A stretch of 64,000 bases of DNA, from the NCBI GenBank assembly GCA_021414025.1, contig JAIOPG010000007.1:391268-455267 (forward strand), written 5' to 3'. The position numbers were made by a program, and so were the translations under genes. Source of the stretch: Planctomycetota bacterium. Its GTDB lineage: Bacteria > Planctomycetota > Phycisphaerae > Phycisphaerales > SM1A02. The notes beneath the pieces were generated by a model. That model saw only the letters and a program-made list of their open reading frames with translations. It searched no databases and was not told where the DNA came from. Shown here one piece after another: positions 16,477-25,464 of this stretch (its first letter is position 1; each line of letters begins with the position of its first letter).

Positions 16477-19422
16477 ATGTCCGAACCCAAACGAGAAATT
16501 CGAGTCCGGCACGCCTGCGAGCACAACCTCAAATCGCTGTCGCTGTCGATTCCGCGCGACCGCCTGGTGGTCTTCACGGGCGTCTCTGGAAGCGGCAAGA
16601 GCAGCCTGGCCTTCGACACCATCTTCGCCGAGGGGCAGCGCAAGTACATGGAGAGCCTCTCCGCCTATGCGCGGCAGTTCCTCAACCAGATGCAGAAGCC
16701 CAATGTGGAGCGCATCGACGGACTGCCGCCGACGATCGCGATCCAGCAGCGGGCGGGCGGCCACACGCCGCGGAGCACCGTGGCCACCACCACTGAGATC
16801 TACGACTCCATGCGCCTGCTCTGGGCCCGCTGCGGCACGCCCACCTGCTGGCACCGAAGCGACGCCGGGAAAATCTGCGGCAAGGAGATCACCGCGCTGA
16901 GCTCGACCCAGATCACCGACTCCATCCTCGAGTCGTTTGCGGGAAAGAGAGTCATGCTGGCGGCCATCGTCATCCGCGGCAAGAAGGGCTTCCACAAGGA
17001 GGCGCTGGAGGCTCTGCAGAAGCAGGGTCTCGTCCGCGCCCGCGTGGATGGCAAGCTCGTCGATCTTCGAGAAGCCCTGAAAGCCGGCGGCGAAAATCCG
17101 CTGGGACTTGGGCGCTACGAGCTGCACACCGTCGAGGCGATCCTGGACCGGATCGTTCCGGAAGCGGGCGACCGGCAGCGCCTGGCCGAAAGCGTGGAGA
17201 CGGCGCTCAAGCTCGGCGAAGGCAGCATGCTGGCCCTTGTCGAGGAGGGCGAGGGTTGGCGGGAGCATGGATTCAGCGAAAAACTCGCTTGCGCCGAGCA
17301 CCCTGAATGCTCGCTCGCCGAGCTGGAACCGCGGTTGTTCTCCTTTAATTCGCCGCAGGGAGCCTGCCCCGCGTGCAGCGGCCTTGGTCAGATCCAGGAG
17401 TTCGACCCGGAGCTGGTGGTGCCCAATCCCGACCTCGGAGTCGCCGACGGCGCGATCGAGCCGTGGCGACGCAACGGGCGGCGGATGAACATCTACTACG
17501 GCCGGATCCTGCGCGCCTTCTGCGATCGTTTCGAGATCGAGCGCACCCTGCCCTACTCCAAGATGCCGGCCAAGATCCGCCGTTACCTGATGGAGGGCAT
17601 TCCCGAGGAGGAGGCCGACAAGCTTGGAGTCAAGTTCGAGGGCGTGCTGCCGAATCTTCGACGCCGCTATCTGGAGACCGAGAGTGAATTCGCCAAGGAG
17701 CGCCTTTCGCACTACATGCGCGGCGCCGCCTGCCCTGCCTGCCAGGGCCAGAGGCTCCGTCCCGAAAGTCTCGCCGTGAAGATTCGCGGCGAGGGAAAAT
17801 CGATGAGCATCGCCGAAGCGTGCGGCCTGAACGTGGGCCGCGCCATCCCCTTCTTCAAGGACCTCAAACTTTCTGCGGGGAACAAGTCGATCGCCCAGCC
17901 CATCCTGAAGGAGATCGATTCGCGGCTGGGATTTCTGGCCAGCGTCGGGCTCGACTACCTCACCCTGGACCGGGCGAGCGGAACGCTCTCGGGGGGCGAG
18001 GCGCAGCGCATCCGCCTGGCGACCCAGGTGGGCAGCGGCCTGGTCGGCGTCTGCTATGTCCTGGACGAGCCGACGATCGGACTGCACCAGCGCGACAACG
18101 ACCGCCTGGTGAAGACGCTGCGCCAGCTCACCGACATCGGCAACTCCGTCATCGTGGTCGAGCACGACGAAGACACCATCCGCGCCGCCGACCATGTGGT
18201 GGACATCGGCCCGGGGCCGGGCCGGCTTGGCGGAACGGTCGTGGCCCAGGGAACGCCCGCCGAGGTCGCCGCCCATCCCACAAGTCTGACCGGCATGTAC
18301 CTGCGCGGCGAGCGGCGCGTCGAGCTGCCGGGCGCGCGACGGCCGGTGAGCGAGAAGCGATCGATCGTCGTCAAGGGAGCCCGCGAAAACAACCTCAAGA
18401 AAATCGATGTCGCATTCCCCCTCGGCGGATTCATCTGCGTCAGCGGCGTCTCCGGCAGCGGCAAAAGCTCGCTGGTGAACGAGGTGCTGCTCAAGGCGGC
18501 GCTCAAGGCCGTGCACGGATCCAAGGTCGCCGTCGGGGCGCATGACCGCGTGACAGGGCTCGAGGCCGTCGAGCGCGTCGTCGAAGTGGACCAGAGCCCG
18601 ATCGGCCGGACGCCGCGCTCCAATCCCGCGACCTACACCGGCATCTTCGACGACATCCGCAAGCTCTTCGCCGCCGTCCCCGAGAGCCGCGTCCGCGGCT
18701 ACGAGCCGGGCCGCTTCTCCTTCAACGTGAAGGGCGGCCGCTGCGAGGCGTGCCAGGGCCAGGGCGTGCGCCGGATCGAGATGCATTTCCTGCCCGATCT
18801 TTTCGTGACCTGCGAAGCCTGCAAGGGAACGCGCTACGCGCGGGAGACGCTGGACATCCGCTTCAAGGGCAAGACCATCGCCGAGATCCTGGAGCTGACC
18901 ATCGACGACGCCGTGGAGTTCTTCGCCGCCCACGGGCGCATCCGCGACATGCTGGCGTGCGTGCGCGACGTCGGCCTGGGCTACATGCACCTGGGCCAGG
19001 CCAGCACCACGCTCTCCGGCGGCGAGGCGCAGCGCATCAAGCTGGCGACCGAGCTGGGCAACCGCTCCTCGGGCTCGACGCTCTACGTGCTCGACGAACC
19101 CACCACCGGACTGCACTTTGACGATGTCCGCAAGCTGCTGGAAGTGCTCAACCGGCTGGCGGACGCGGGTCACACGCTCATCGTGATCGAGCACAACCTC
19201 GACGTGCTCAAGTGCGCGGACTGGATCATTGACCTGGGCCCGGAGGGCGGCGACCGCGGCGGCGAGATTCTCGCCACAGGGACGCCGGAGATGGTCGCCC
19301 AAAGCGACGCCAGCGCCACGGGCCGCTACCTGCGCCCGGTGCTTGTCCGCTCGGCGCGATCGGAGCCAACGAAGACCGTGGTCCGAGCGAAGACGAAGCG
19401 CGCCGCCTCGAAAACTTCGTAG
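16477..19422 (+). CDS. uvrA: UvrABC excision nuclease subunit A
   Basis: A 981-residue protein with two ABC ATPase units. The first has Walker A GVSGSGKSS (about residue 35) and LDEPTIGLHQRDND; the second has SGVSGSGKSSLVNE (about 660) and LDEPTTGLHFDD. Both signature sequences (LSGGEAQRIRLA, LSGGEAQRIKLA) are present. Zinc-module cysteines appear as CPACSGLG in the insertion region and as CEACQGQG with CEACKGTR in the second half. It recognises bulky DNA lesions and hands them to UvrB. It is slightly longer than the usual 940 residues because of an Arg/Lys/Ser-rich tail. No strong ribosome binding site was seen before the ATG. Confidence 0.97.
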   Translation: MSEPKREIRVRHACEHNLKSLSLSIPRDRLVVFTGVSGSGKSSLAFDTIFAEGQRKYMESLSAYARQFLNQMQKPNVERIDGLPPTIAIQQRAGGHTPRSTVATTTEIYDSMRLLWARCGTPTCWHRSDAGKICGKEITALSSTQITDSILESFAGKRVMLAAIVIRGKKGFHKEALEALQKQGLVRARVDGKLVDLREALKAGGENPLGLGRYELHTVEAILDRIVPEAGDRQRLAESVETALKLGEGSMLALVEEGEGWREHGFSEKLACAEHPECSLAELEPRLFSFNSPQGACPACSGLGQIQEFDPELVVPNPDLGVADGAIEPWRRNGRRMNIYYGRILRAFCDRFEIERTLPYSKMPAKIRRYLMEGIPEEEADKLGVKFEGVLPNLRRRYLETESEFAKERLSHYMRGAACPACQGQRLRPESLAVKIRGEGKSMSIAEACGLNVGRAIPFFKDLKLSAGNKSIAQPILKEIDSRLGFLASVGLDYLTLDRASGTLSGGEAQRIRLATQVGSGLVGVCYVLDEPTIGLHQRDNDRLVKTLRQLTDIGNSVIVVEHDEDTIRAADHVVDIGPGPGRLGGTVVAQGTPAEVAAHPTSLTGMYLRGERRVELPGARRPVSEKRSIVVKGARENNLKKIDVAFPLGGFICVSGVSGSGKSSLVNEVLLKAALKAVHGSKVAVGAHDRVTGLEAVERVVEVDQSPIGRTPRSNPATYTGIFDDIRKLFAAVPESRVRGYEPGRFSFNVKGGRCEACQGQGVRRIEMHFLPDLFVTCEACKGTRYARETLDIRFKGKTIAEILELTIDDAVEFFAAHGRIRDMLACVRDVGLGYMHLGQASTTLSGGEAQRIKLATELGNRSSGSTLYVLDEPTTGLHFDDVRKLLEVLNRLADAGHTLIVIEHNLDVLKCADWIIDLGPEGGDRGGEILATGTPEMVAQSDASATGRYLRPVLVRSARSEPTKTVVRAKTKRAASKTS

Positions 19423-19443
19423 CCGCGCCGATACACTCGCACC

Positions 19444-19863
19444 ATGGCTCCCGGCGACGCCGCTCTCACCCTCAGGCATGTGACGCACACGGGGGATTCC
19501 AACCACCAAGGCACGATTTTCGGCGGCAAGATCTTGAGCCTCATCGACGAGGCGGCCTATCTGGAGGCGCGCAAGCATGGCTTGCACCGCTGGGTCACGG
19601 TCCTCTTCGACCGCGTCGAGTTCAAGGCGCCGGTCTTCACGGGGGATGTGCTCACCCTCTACACCCGCACCGTCGCCACCGGCCGCAGCAGTGTGACGGT
19701 CGCGGTGAGCGTGGAGGCGGAGCGCTACCGGGGCGGCGAGAAGATCATGGTGACCCACGCGACGGTCAAGATGGTCTCGGTGGACCGCGACGGACGAAGC
19801 GTGGATTTTCGCTCGAAGCCGAACATCGGCGACGACCGGGCCGCGGGATGCGCGCCGGCATGA
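19444..19863 (+). CDS. Acyl-CoA thioesterase, hotdog fold (YciA/BFIT group)
   Basis: A 139-residue single hotdog domain. The pattern HTGDSNHQGTIFGGKILSLIDEAAYLEA matches the acyl-CoA thioesterase family, in which N-x-x-G-x-x-x-G-G and the following Asp/Glu form the active site. VTVLFDRVEFKAPVFTGDVL is the second family hallmark. It hydrolyses acyl-CoA to free acid and CoA; chain-length preference is unknown. It lies 21 nt after uvrA, and its stop overlaps the purN start (ATGA). Confidence 0.85.
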   Translation: MAPGDAALTLRHVTHTGDSNHQGTIFGGKILSLIDEAAYLEARKHGLHRWVTVLFDRVEFKAPVFTGDVLTLYTRTVATGRSSVTVAVSVEAERYRGGEKIMVTHATVKMVSVDRDGRSVDFRSKPNIGDDRAAGCAPA

Positions 19864-20504
19864 GCGATCCGGTCCGGGTGGCATGCCTGCTCTCGGGCGC
19901 CGGCCGCTCGGTCGCCAATCTGCATGGCGCCATCGCCCGAGATTCGCTTCCCATTTCGATCGTGATTGCGGCGTCGACGCGCCCCAACGTGGAGGGACTC
20001 CGTGCGGCCGCCGAGCTGGGGATTCCCATCCGCGAAATCCCCGCGATCCCCGCGGACACGCTGGACGATCGACTCGACGCGGCGCTGGAGGAGGCCGGAA
20101 CCGAGCTGGTGGTGCTCGCGGGATATCTGCGGCTTTTTCGCATGGCGCACTGGAAGGACCGCTGCATCAACATCCATCCCTCGCTCCTGCCCAAGTTCGG
20201 CGGCCGCGGCATGTGGGGGGAGCGCGTCCACAAGGCGGTCCTGACTGCGGGTGAGAACGAGAGCGGATGCACCGTGCACTGGGTCGACGATCGCTATGAC
20301 CAGGGCTCGATCATCCTTCAGCGCCGCTGCCCGGTGGAGCGCGGCATGGACGTCCGGCAGCTCGCCCGGCGCGTCTTCGAGGAGGAGCGGCTCGCGCTGC
20401 CCGAGGCCGTCGCCCGGGTGGCCCGATGGATCCGTTGCGGCGGCCCTCGACCGGCGCTCGAGGGCGCCGCAGCGCCGGGAACCCGAAACTTCGGAACTTT
20501 CTAA
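19860..20504 (+). CDS. purN: Phosphoribosylglycinamide formyltransferase
   Basis: A 214-residue GAR transformylase from the ATG overlapping the preceding stop. The first strand reads VACLLSGAGRSVANL, where most PurN have G-S-G-S-N. The catalytic triad is present as Asn and His in INIHPSLLP and Asp in the HWVDDRYDQG segment. It adds the formyl group from 10-formyl-tetrahydrofolate in the third step of purine synthesis. The C-terminal 30 residues (PRPALEGAAAPGTRNFGTF) look non-conserved. Confidence 0.85.
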   Translation: MSDPVRVACLLSGAGRSVANLHGAIARDSLPISIVIAASTRPNVEGLRAAAELGIPIREIPAIPADTLDDRLDAALEEAGTELVVLAGYLRLFRMAHWKDRCINIHPSLLPKFGGRGMWGERVHKAVLTAGENESGCTVHWVDDRYDQGSIILQRRCPVERGMDVRQLARRVFEEERLALPEAVARVARWIRCGGPRPALEGAAAPGTRNFGTF

Positions 20505-20581
20505 ATTTGAACTTGTGATTTGCCCATTCGCGCCGTAGGGTGGAGTGGAGCCCGGTGCGTTCCATACGAAAGGATTCCGCA

Positions 20582-20902
20582 ATGCTGGTGAATATCAGTG
20601 CCAAACACCTGGAGTTGACCCCCGCCATCGAGCAGTACATCCGGGGCAAAGTGTCGCGGATCGAGCGTCACTTCGACAAGGTCCTTCAGATCACGTTCGT
20701 GATCGAAAAGGAGCCCCACCACGGCTTCCACGTGGAATTGATCACCGACGTTGAGCACCACGAGGATTTCATCGCCAACAGCAAGCACGACGACCTTTAC
20801 GCATGCATCGACCTGGTGCTGGACCGCGGCGTCCGCCAGCTCACCGACCACAAGGACCGGCTGCGCAACCGCAAGCACACCGGGGCCGACCAATCGCCCT
20901 GA
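20582..20902 (+). CDS. hpf: Ribosome hibernation promoting factor, short form
   Basis: A 106-residue protein with the HPF/YfiA S30AE domain: NISAKHLELTPAIEQYIRGK, then RIERHFDKVLQITFVIE, then VELITDVEHHEDFIANSKHDDLYACIDLV. The ATG at 20582 has AAAGGA 7 nt upstream. It lacks the C-terminal dimerisation domain of long HPF, so it corresponds to the short form that dimerises ribosomes only with a partner. It precedes ptsN, a common arrangement near rpoN in other bacteria; rpoN is not present here. Confidence 0.88.
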   Translation: MLVNISAKHLELTPAIEQYIRGKVSRIERHFDKVLQITFVIEKEPHHGFHVELITDVEHHEDFIANSKHDDLYACIDLVLDRGVRQLTDHKDRLRNRKHTGADQSP

Positions 20903-20989
20903 ACGAATCGGGCCGAAAAAAGTGATGACGGTTCCAGGCCCCGGCGGTATCCTGAGGATCGCTTTGACTGAAAGGAATGGATTTCGCGC

Positions 20990-21466
20990 ATGAAACTTCG
21001 CCAGTTGGTGATGGAAACAGCGATCGTTCCGGGCCTGAAATCGGCCAAGCGCGACGAGTGCATCGGCGAATTGCTCGATGCCCTGGTGTCGGGCGGCGCT
21101 TTCAAGGCCGCCCAGCGCGACGAGTTCCTCAAGGCGGTCGTGAAGCGCGAGCGCAAGGGCTCCACCGGTTTCGGCCACGGGGTCGCCGTGCCCCATGTCA
21201 AGACGCTCGAGGTGAAGAAGTGCGTTGCCGCCATCGGCCTGCATCCCGCGGGCCTGGACTTCAATGCGCTGGATCGCCAGCCGGTGCACGCGATTTTCCT
21301 GCTGCTCAGCCCCGAGGACAAGCCCGAGCTGCATCTCGAGGCGATGGAGGGGCTCTTCTCCATCCTCAGCCAGGACCAGTTCCGAAAGTTCCTCCGCCAG
21401 GCGAAGTCCGTCGCGGAGGTCGTCACCCTTCTCGAGGAAGCGGACGCCAGTTCAGTGGTACGCTAA
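20990..21466 (+). CDS. ptsN: PTS EIIA-like nitrogen-regulatory protein
   Basis: A 158-residue EIIA(Fru/Ntr)-type domain. The phosphorylated histidine is the one in GHGVAVPHVKT (His69). RKGSTGFGHGVAVPH and FNALDRQPVHAIFLLLSP match the family. With the HPr gene immediately downstream, and no EIIB or EIIC domains nearby, this looks like a regulatory rather than sugar-transporting PTS. The stop is 4 nt from the TTG start of the HPr gene. The true targets of EIIA-Ntr in this lineage are unknown. Confidence 0.87.
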   Translation: MKLRQLVMETAIVPGLKSAKRDECIGELLDALVSGGAFKAAQRDEFLKAVVKRERKGSTGFGHGVAVPHVKTLEVKKCVAAIGLHPAGLDFNALDRQPVHAIFLLLSPEDKPELHLEAMEGLFSILSQDQFRKFLRQAKSVAEVVTLLEEADASSVVR

Positions 21467-21470
21467 GGGC

Positions 21471-21743
21471 TTGAAATCCTCGCGTGTCGTGATTTCGAAC
21501 CGGCTGGGGCTGCATGCTCGTCCCGCGATGGCGTTCGCCTCGATGGCGGGCACTTTTCGCAGCGCCGTCAAGGTGACTCGCACCGACAACCCCGAGCGCG
21601 TCGACGGCAAGAGCGTAATGCAGATTCTGATGCTGGCCTGCACCCAGGGAACCGAGATCGAGATCGAAGCCGAGGGCGACGACGAGCGCGAGGCCGTGGC
21701 AGCGCTGTGCAAGCTGGTGGAAAGCCGGTTCGAAGAGGAATGA
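21471..21743 (+). CDS. ptsH: HPr phosphocarrier protein
   Basis: A 90-residue HPr from a TTG start at 21471, preceded by TAAGG; a GTG 18 nt later is the alternative. The EI-phosphorylated histidine is in NRLGLHARPAMAF (His16), and the regulatory serine region is intact as VDGKSVMQILMLA, where the family's Ser46 equivalent is kept. That serine is the HPr-kinase site in many bacteria, though no HPrK gene is visible here. It lies between ptsN and gpsA; its stop overlaps an upstream candidate ATG of gpsA. Confidence 0.88.
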   Translation: MKSSRVVISNRLGLHARPAMAFASMAGTFRSAVKVTRTDNPERVDGKSVMQILMLACTQGTEIEIEAEGDDEREAVAALCKLVESRFEEE

Positions 21744-21745
21744 CC

Positions 21746-22741
21746 ATGCCCGAGACGATCGCGATCGCAGGCGATGGACAGATGGCGCTGGTGATGTCAG
21801 CGATCGCCGCCGAGTCCGGGCACGCGGTCCGCCTGTGGAGCCCCTTTCCCGAGGCCGCGAAGGAACTGGAAAAAACCCGCGAGAGCCCGCGGCTCCATGG
21901 CTTTCGACTGCCCGAGTCCGTGCGCGTCGGCGCCTCCATCGCGGAGGCCTTCGCCGGCGCGACGCTCGCGATCAGCGCCATTCCCACGCAGTTCGCCCGC
22001 GCCGTCTGGCAGCGCATCGCGCCGACGCTGCCCGCCGTTGGAATCGTGACCGTCACCAAGGGCGTGGAAGTCACCTCGCTCTGCCCGCCGTTGGAGGTGC
22101 TGCGCGCCGCGACCGGGAGGCGCCCGCTGGCGGTGCTGAGCGGGCCCACCATCGCCGGCGAGCTGGCCCGGCAGCTTCCGGCGACGCTGCTCTGCGCCAG
22201 CGATGACCCGGCCTTCGCGCAGAAGGTGCAGGGAATTTTCGCGAGGCCGTGGCTGCGCATCTACACCAGCCCCGATCCGATCGGCGTGGAGATCGCCGGC
22301 GCCGCCAAGAACGTGGTGGCGCTCGCGGCGGGCATGCTCGACGGACTGGGGATGGGTTACAACGCCAAGAGCGCGCTGCTGGCGCGGGGCCTTTCCGAAA
22401 TTTCGCGGCTCGGCCTGGCGATGGGCGCGAAGCAGGAAACTTTTTTTGGCATCGCCGGAGTCGGCGACCTGGCGACCACCTGCTTTTGCCCCGAGGGTCG
22501 CAACCGCTCGCTGGGCGAGAAGATCGGTCGCGGTGTCTCACTCGCCGACGCGCTGGCCGCCACCGACAGCGTGGTCGAAGGGGTGGAAACCTGCAAAAGT
22601 CTGCGTGCCCTGGCTCAAAAACATGCGGTGGAGCTGCCCATCGCCGCGGCCGTACACCAGGTGCTCTTCGAGCATCTTCCCCCGGCCCAGGCGGTCCGCG
22701 ACCTGATGAGCCGCTCCTCGAAAGCGGAGCGCATCGGATGA
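21746..22741 (+). CDS. gpsA: Glycerol-3-phosphate dehydrogenase (NAD(P)+)
   Basis: A 331-residue enzyme reducing dihydroxyacetone phosphate for phospholipid head-group synthesis. The ATG at 21746 has GAGGA at a suitable distance; the ATG overlapping the HPr stop has almost no spacing. Family blocks are visible: VTKGVEV, then PLAVLSGPTIAGELARQLP, then GVEIAGAAKNVVALAAGMLDGLGMGYNAKSALL (catalytic Lys in AAKN), and GVGDLATTC. The Rossmann glycine motif is unusual: IAGDGQMAL in place of the usual G-A-G-x-W-G-x-A-L, so the third glycine is alanine. Confidence 0.9.
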   Translation: MPETIAIAGDGQMALVMSAIAAESGHAVRLWSPFPEAAKELEKTRESPRLHGFRLPESVRVGASIAEAFAGATLAISAIPTQFARAVWQRIAPTLPAVGIVTVTKGVEVTSLCPPLEVLRAATGRRPLAVLSGPTIAGELARQLPATLLCASDDPAFAQKVQGIFARPWLRIYTSPDPIGVEIAGAAKNVVALAAGMLDGLGMGYNAKSALLARGLSEISRLGLAMGAKQETFFGIAGVGDLATTCFCPEGRNRSLGEKIGRGVSLADALAATDSVVEGVETCKSLRALAQKHAVELPIAAAVHQVLFEHLPPAQAVRDLMSRSSKAERIG

Positions 22742-22862
22742 AGCCGGTGAACTCGGCGCCGGCCGACCGCGTAGGGCCGGACTTCCCCGTGATAGGCTCC
22801 GACCCGGGCCGACAACCCCCGAGCGCACGAATCGGCCAGCGACACGATCCAAGAATTCCAAC

Positions 22863-24893
22863 ATGAGCCAATCCACCGCACTCCAATCCAAGTCCTCCTC
22901 GCGGCGTGAACTCTCGCAGGGCGGCGAGCGCCTCGAGCGCCGCCTCTTCGCGGCGCTGGCCGGCGGCATCCTGCTGCTCACCAGTTGGGTCGGAAGCCTG
23001 CTCGGCCTGCAACCCCAGGTCGCCCAGATTCCCGCGGCGATCGGCGCCCTGATGCTGGTGGCGCCGCTGGCCTACGGCGCGCTGCAGGAGATGAAGATCG
23101 GCCGGCCCAGCGGCGACTCCCTCGCCTGCCTGGCGGTTCTGGCGGCGCTGGCGAACAACCTCTACCTGGCGGCGGGTTTCCTGGCTTTCTTCCTCTGGCT
23201 CAGCGAGCTCATTCTCAGCCGCACCGCGTGGGGCGCCCAGCGTGCCATCCGCGACCTGGTCGAGTTGACGCCGGACATCGCCCGCCTGATCCAGGCCGAC
23301 GGCAGCGAAAAGGAAACCACGCTGGACCAGGTCCGCGTCGGGCAGAAAGTGCGCGTGCGCCCCGGCGAGAATCTCCCCGTGGACGGCCGCATCATCGCGG
23401 GGCAGAGCAGCATCAACCAGGCCAGCTTGACGGGCGAGGCCATTCCGATTGAAGGCAGCGAAGGAACGCTGGTGTATGCCGGTACGACCAACCTCACCGG
23501 ACAGCTGGACATCGAAGTGACCGCGGTCGCCGGCGAGAGCACGATCGGCAAGGTCGAGTCGCTGATCCGCGAGGCGGAGAACGCCAAGGGGCACCGACAG
23601 GAATTGATCGAGCGGCTGGCCACCTACTACGTGCCGGTGGTGCTGATGGTGGCGGCGCTGGTCTGGTTCTTCACCAGCAAGAGCGAGATCGCCTCGGTGC
23701 GCGACCAGGCGGCGGAGCGCGCCGTAACCGTGCTGGTGGTGACCTGCCCCGGCGCGTTGCTGATCGCCTATCCCACCGCCATGGTCGCGGCCTTCGCCGC
23801 GGCGGCGCGGCTGGGCATCATGATCAAGACCACCCGCGTGCTCGAGAGCGCCTCCAACATCGACACCGTGGTCATGGACAAGACCGGAACGCTGACCACC
23901 GGCAAGTTCAGCGTGGGCCGCCTCGCCCCCGCCGACGGCGTCGACCCCGCGGTGCTGCTGCAGGCCGCGACCGACGCGGAGCAGAGCAGCAACCATCCGC
24001 TGGCCCGCAGCATTCTGGAGACGGCCGCCAAGGCGCGGATCCTGCCGCGGGCGATTCGCGACTACAAGGAATTGCACGGGCGCGGCGTCTCGGCGCAGAC
24101 CCCCGACGGCACGGTCCTTGCGGGCCGGGCGCAGTGGCTTCTGGAGAACGACGCCTCCATCGCCGGCGCGGTCGAGCAGGCCTCCAAGCGCATCGAGGGC
24201 ATGAGCAGCGTGCACGTCATGCTCGGCGGGCGCTACCTGGGCGCCGTGGGACTGGAGGACAAGCTGCGGCAGAACGCCAGCGAGGTCATCGCGCGACTGC
24301 GCGAGCTGGGCGTGCGCAAGGTCTGCATCTTCACCGGCGACCGGCTCGGCGTGGCCACCCGCGTTGGCGAAGCGGTCGGCGTGGATTCCATCGAGGCGGA
24401 GTGCCTGCCCGAGGAGAAGCACGAGGAGTTGAAATACCTGATCCGCCGCGGACACCGCACACTGGTGGTGGGCGACGGCATCAACGACGGGCCGATCCTG
24501 GCCAGCGCCGATGTGGGCGTGGCCATGGGACTTTCCGGAAGCGACATCGCCACCAATTCGGCCGGCGTGGCTTTGATGAACGACGACCTCCGCCACATTC
24601 CCTTCCTGCTCGAGCTGGCGCGACGCGCCCGCGGCATCATCGCCCTGAACATCGCGGCGGCGCTGGTGCTGGCCCTGGTGGGTCTGGCGCTGGCGGCCAC
24701 GGGCCGGATCCAGATCTGGATCACCCCCTTCTATCAGGCCGGCGCCTACATCTTCGTCATCGCCAACTCCCTGCGACTGGTGCGCTTCGGCGAGGACGTC
24801 AAGGGCGCCGAGGACATCCGCCGCTCGCTCGAGGCCAGCCGGCCGGTCAAGCCGACCCGCCAGGCCGACCTGCAGCGCGTCACTTCGGGATGA
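22863..24893 (+). CDS. P1B-type (heavy-metal) P-type ATPase with CPG motif
   Basis: A 676-residue cation-pumping ATPase. The order is six N-terminal helices, actuator domain with LTGEAIP (residues 189-195), the metal-site helix TCPGALLIAYPTA (Cys295-Pro296-Gly297), phosphorylation motif DKTGTLTTG (Asp339), the P1B histidine in SSNHPLA (His378), GDGINDGP in the hinge, and two final helices ending NSLRLVRFG. It has no N-terminal heavy-metal-associated domain. The H-P dipeptide and helix layout fix it in the P1B group, but the usual C-P-C, S-P-C or T-P-C is replaced by C-P-G. The metal is unknown. Confidence 0.88.
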   Translation: MSQSTALQSKSSSRRELSQGGERLERRLFAALAGGILLLTSWVGSLLGLQPQVAQIPAAIGALMLVAPLAYGALQEMKIGRPSGDSLACLAVLAALANNLYLAAGFLAFFLWLSELILSRTAWGAQRAIRDLVELTPDIARLIQADGSEKETTLDQVRVGQKVRVRPGENLPVDGRIIAGQSSINQASLTGEAIPIEGSEGTLVYAGTTNLTGQLDIEVTAVAGESTIGKVESLIREAENAKGHRQELIERLATYYVPVVLMVAALVWFFTSKSEIASVRDQAAERAVTVLVVTCPGALLIAYPTAMVAAFAAAARLGIMIKTTRVLESASNIDTVVMDKTGTLTTGKFSVGRLAPADGVDPAVLLQAATDAEQSSNHPLARSILETAAKARILPRAIRDYKELHGRGVSAQTPDGTVLAGRAQWLLENDASIAGAVEQASKRIEGMSSVHVMLGGRYLGAVGLEDKLRQNASEVIARLRELGVRKVCIFTGDRLGVATRVGEAVGVDSIEAECLPEEKHEELKYLIRRGHRTLVVGDGINDGPILASADVGVAMGLSGSDIATNSAGVALMNDDLRHIPFLLELARRARGIIALNIAAALVLALVGLALAATGRIQIWITPFYQAGAYIFVIANSLRLVRFGEDVKGAEDIRRSLEASRPVKPTRQADLQRVTSG

Positions 24894-24972
24894 CCACTTT
24901 ATTTTGCACGGGCGCTCGCGGCCGCTTCAGGACGGCGCGCGCTATGCGTTGCCCGCCACCGCCAATGGAAAT

Positions 24973-25464
24973 TTATTTTCCGCCGCCGGACTTGCGGAGC
25001 TCGTCGAGAATCTCGGTGGCCTCCGCCTCGGTCAGGCCGCCCGTGCCGATGCGCACCGGCACCTGCCGCGACAGCGACGACTCCAGGGTGGCGTCGCAGA
25101 CGATCTTGCCCTTGTACAGCAGCACCAGCAATTCCTTGACGTGGCTCCCGGTCTCCGCCTGCAGGTTGATCCGCGAGGAGATTTTCACGTCGAAGTAGAG
25201 CCAGGTGTCCCCGGACTTGGAACGACCCGCGTTGGAAATTTCCGAGAAGCGCAGCACGGGATTCGGATTCATCCACACCGTGTTGGCCTCGGTGCGCGGC
25301 TCGTCCCGGTAGGTCATGGGCACGTAGTCCTTCTTGGGCTTCGTGCTGGCCAGATGCCACTCCAATTGAAAGGGCGGCTTGGACGGATCGACCGGTTCCG
25401 TGGACTTGCATCCGCACAGAAGCGCGGCGGCCGCCAGGGCAAGAAGCATCGTGGTCCGGCTCAC
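24973..25464 (-). CDS. Lipoprotein with a SecD-head-like domain
   Basis: A 163-residue protein with a lipoprotein signal ([14 protein letters not shown], lipid on Cys19) and a GTG start that overlaps the stop of fbaB (GTGA). The region after residue 60 reads [12 protein letters not shown], later [20 protein letters not shown], then [17 protein letters not shown]. This order (a strand, a 'G-K-V/I' strand, then a T-E-x-E-A helix) is the same as the first periplasmic head subdomain of SecD. It is therefore a possible detached SecDF-P1-head lipoprotein; the similarity is by eye and short. Role unknown. Confidence 0.55.
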   Translation of the reverse strand: MSRTTMLLALAAAALLCGCKSTEPVDPSKPPFQLEWHLASTKPKKDYVPMTYRDEPRTEANTVWMNPNPVLRFSEISNAGRSKSGDTWLYFDVKISSRINLQAETGSHVKELLVLLYKGKIVCDATLESSLSRQVPVRIGTGGLTEAEATEILDELRKSGGGK

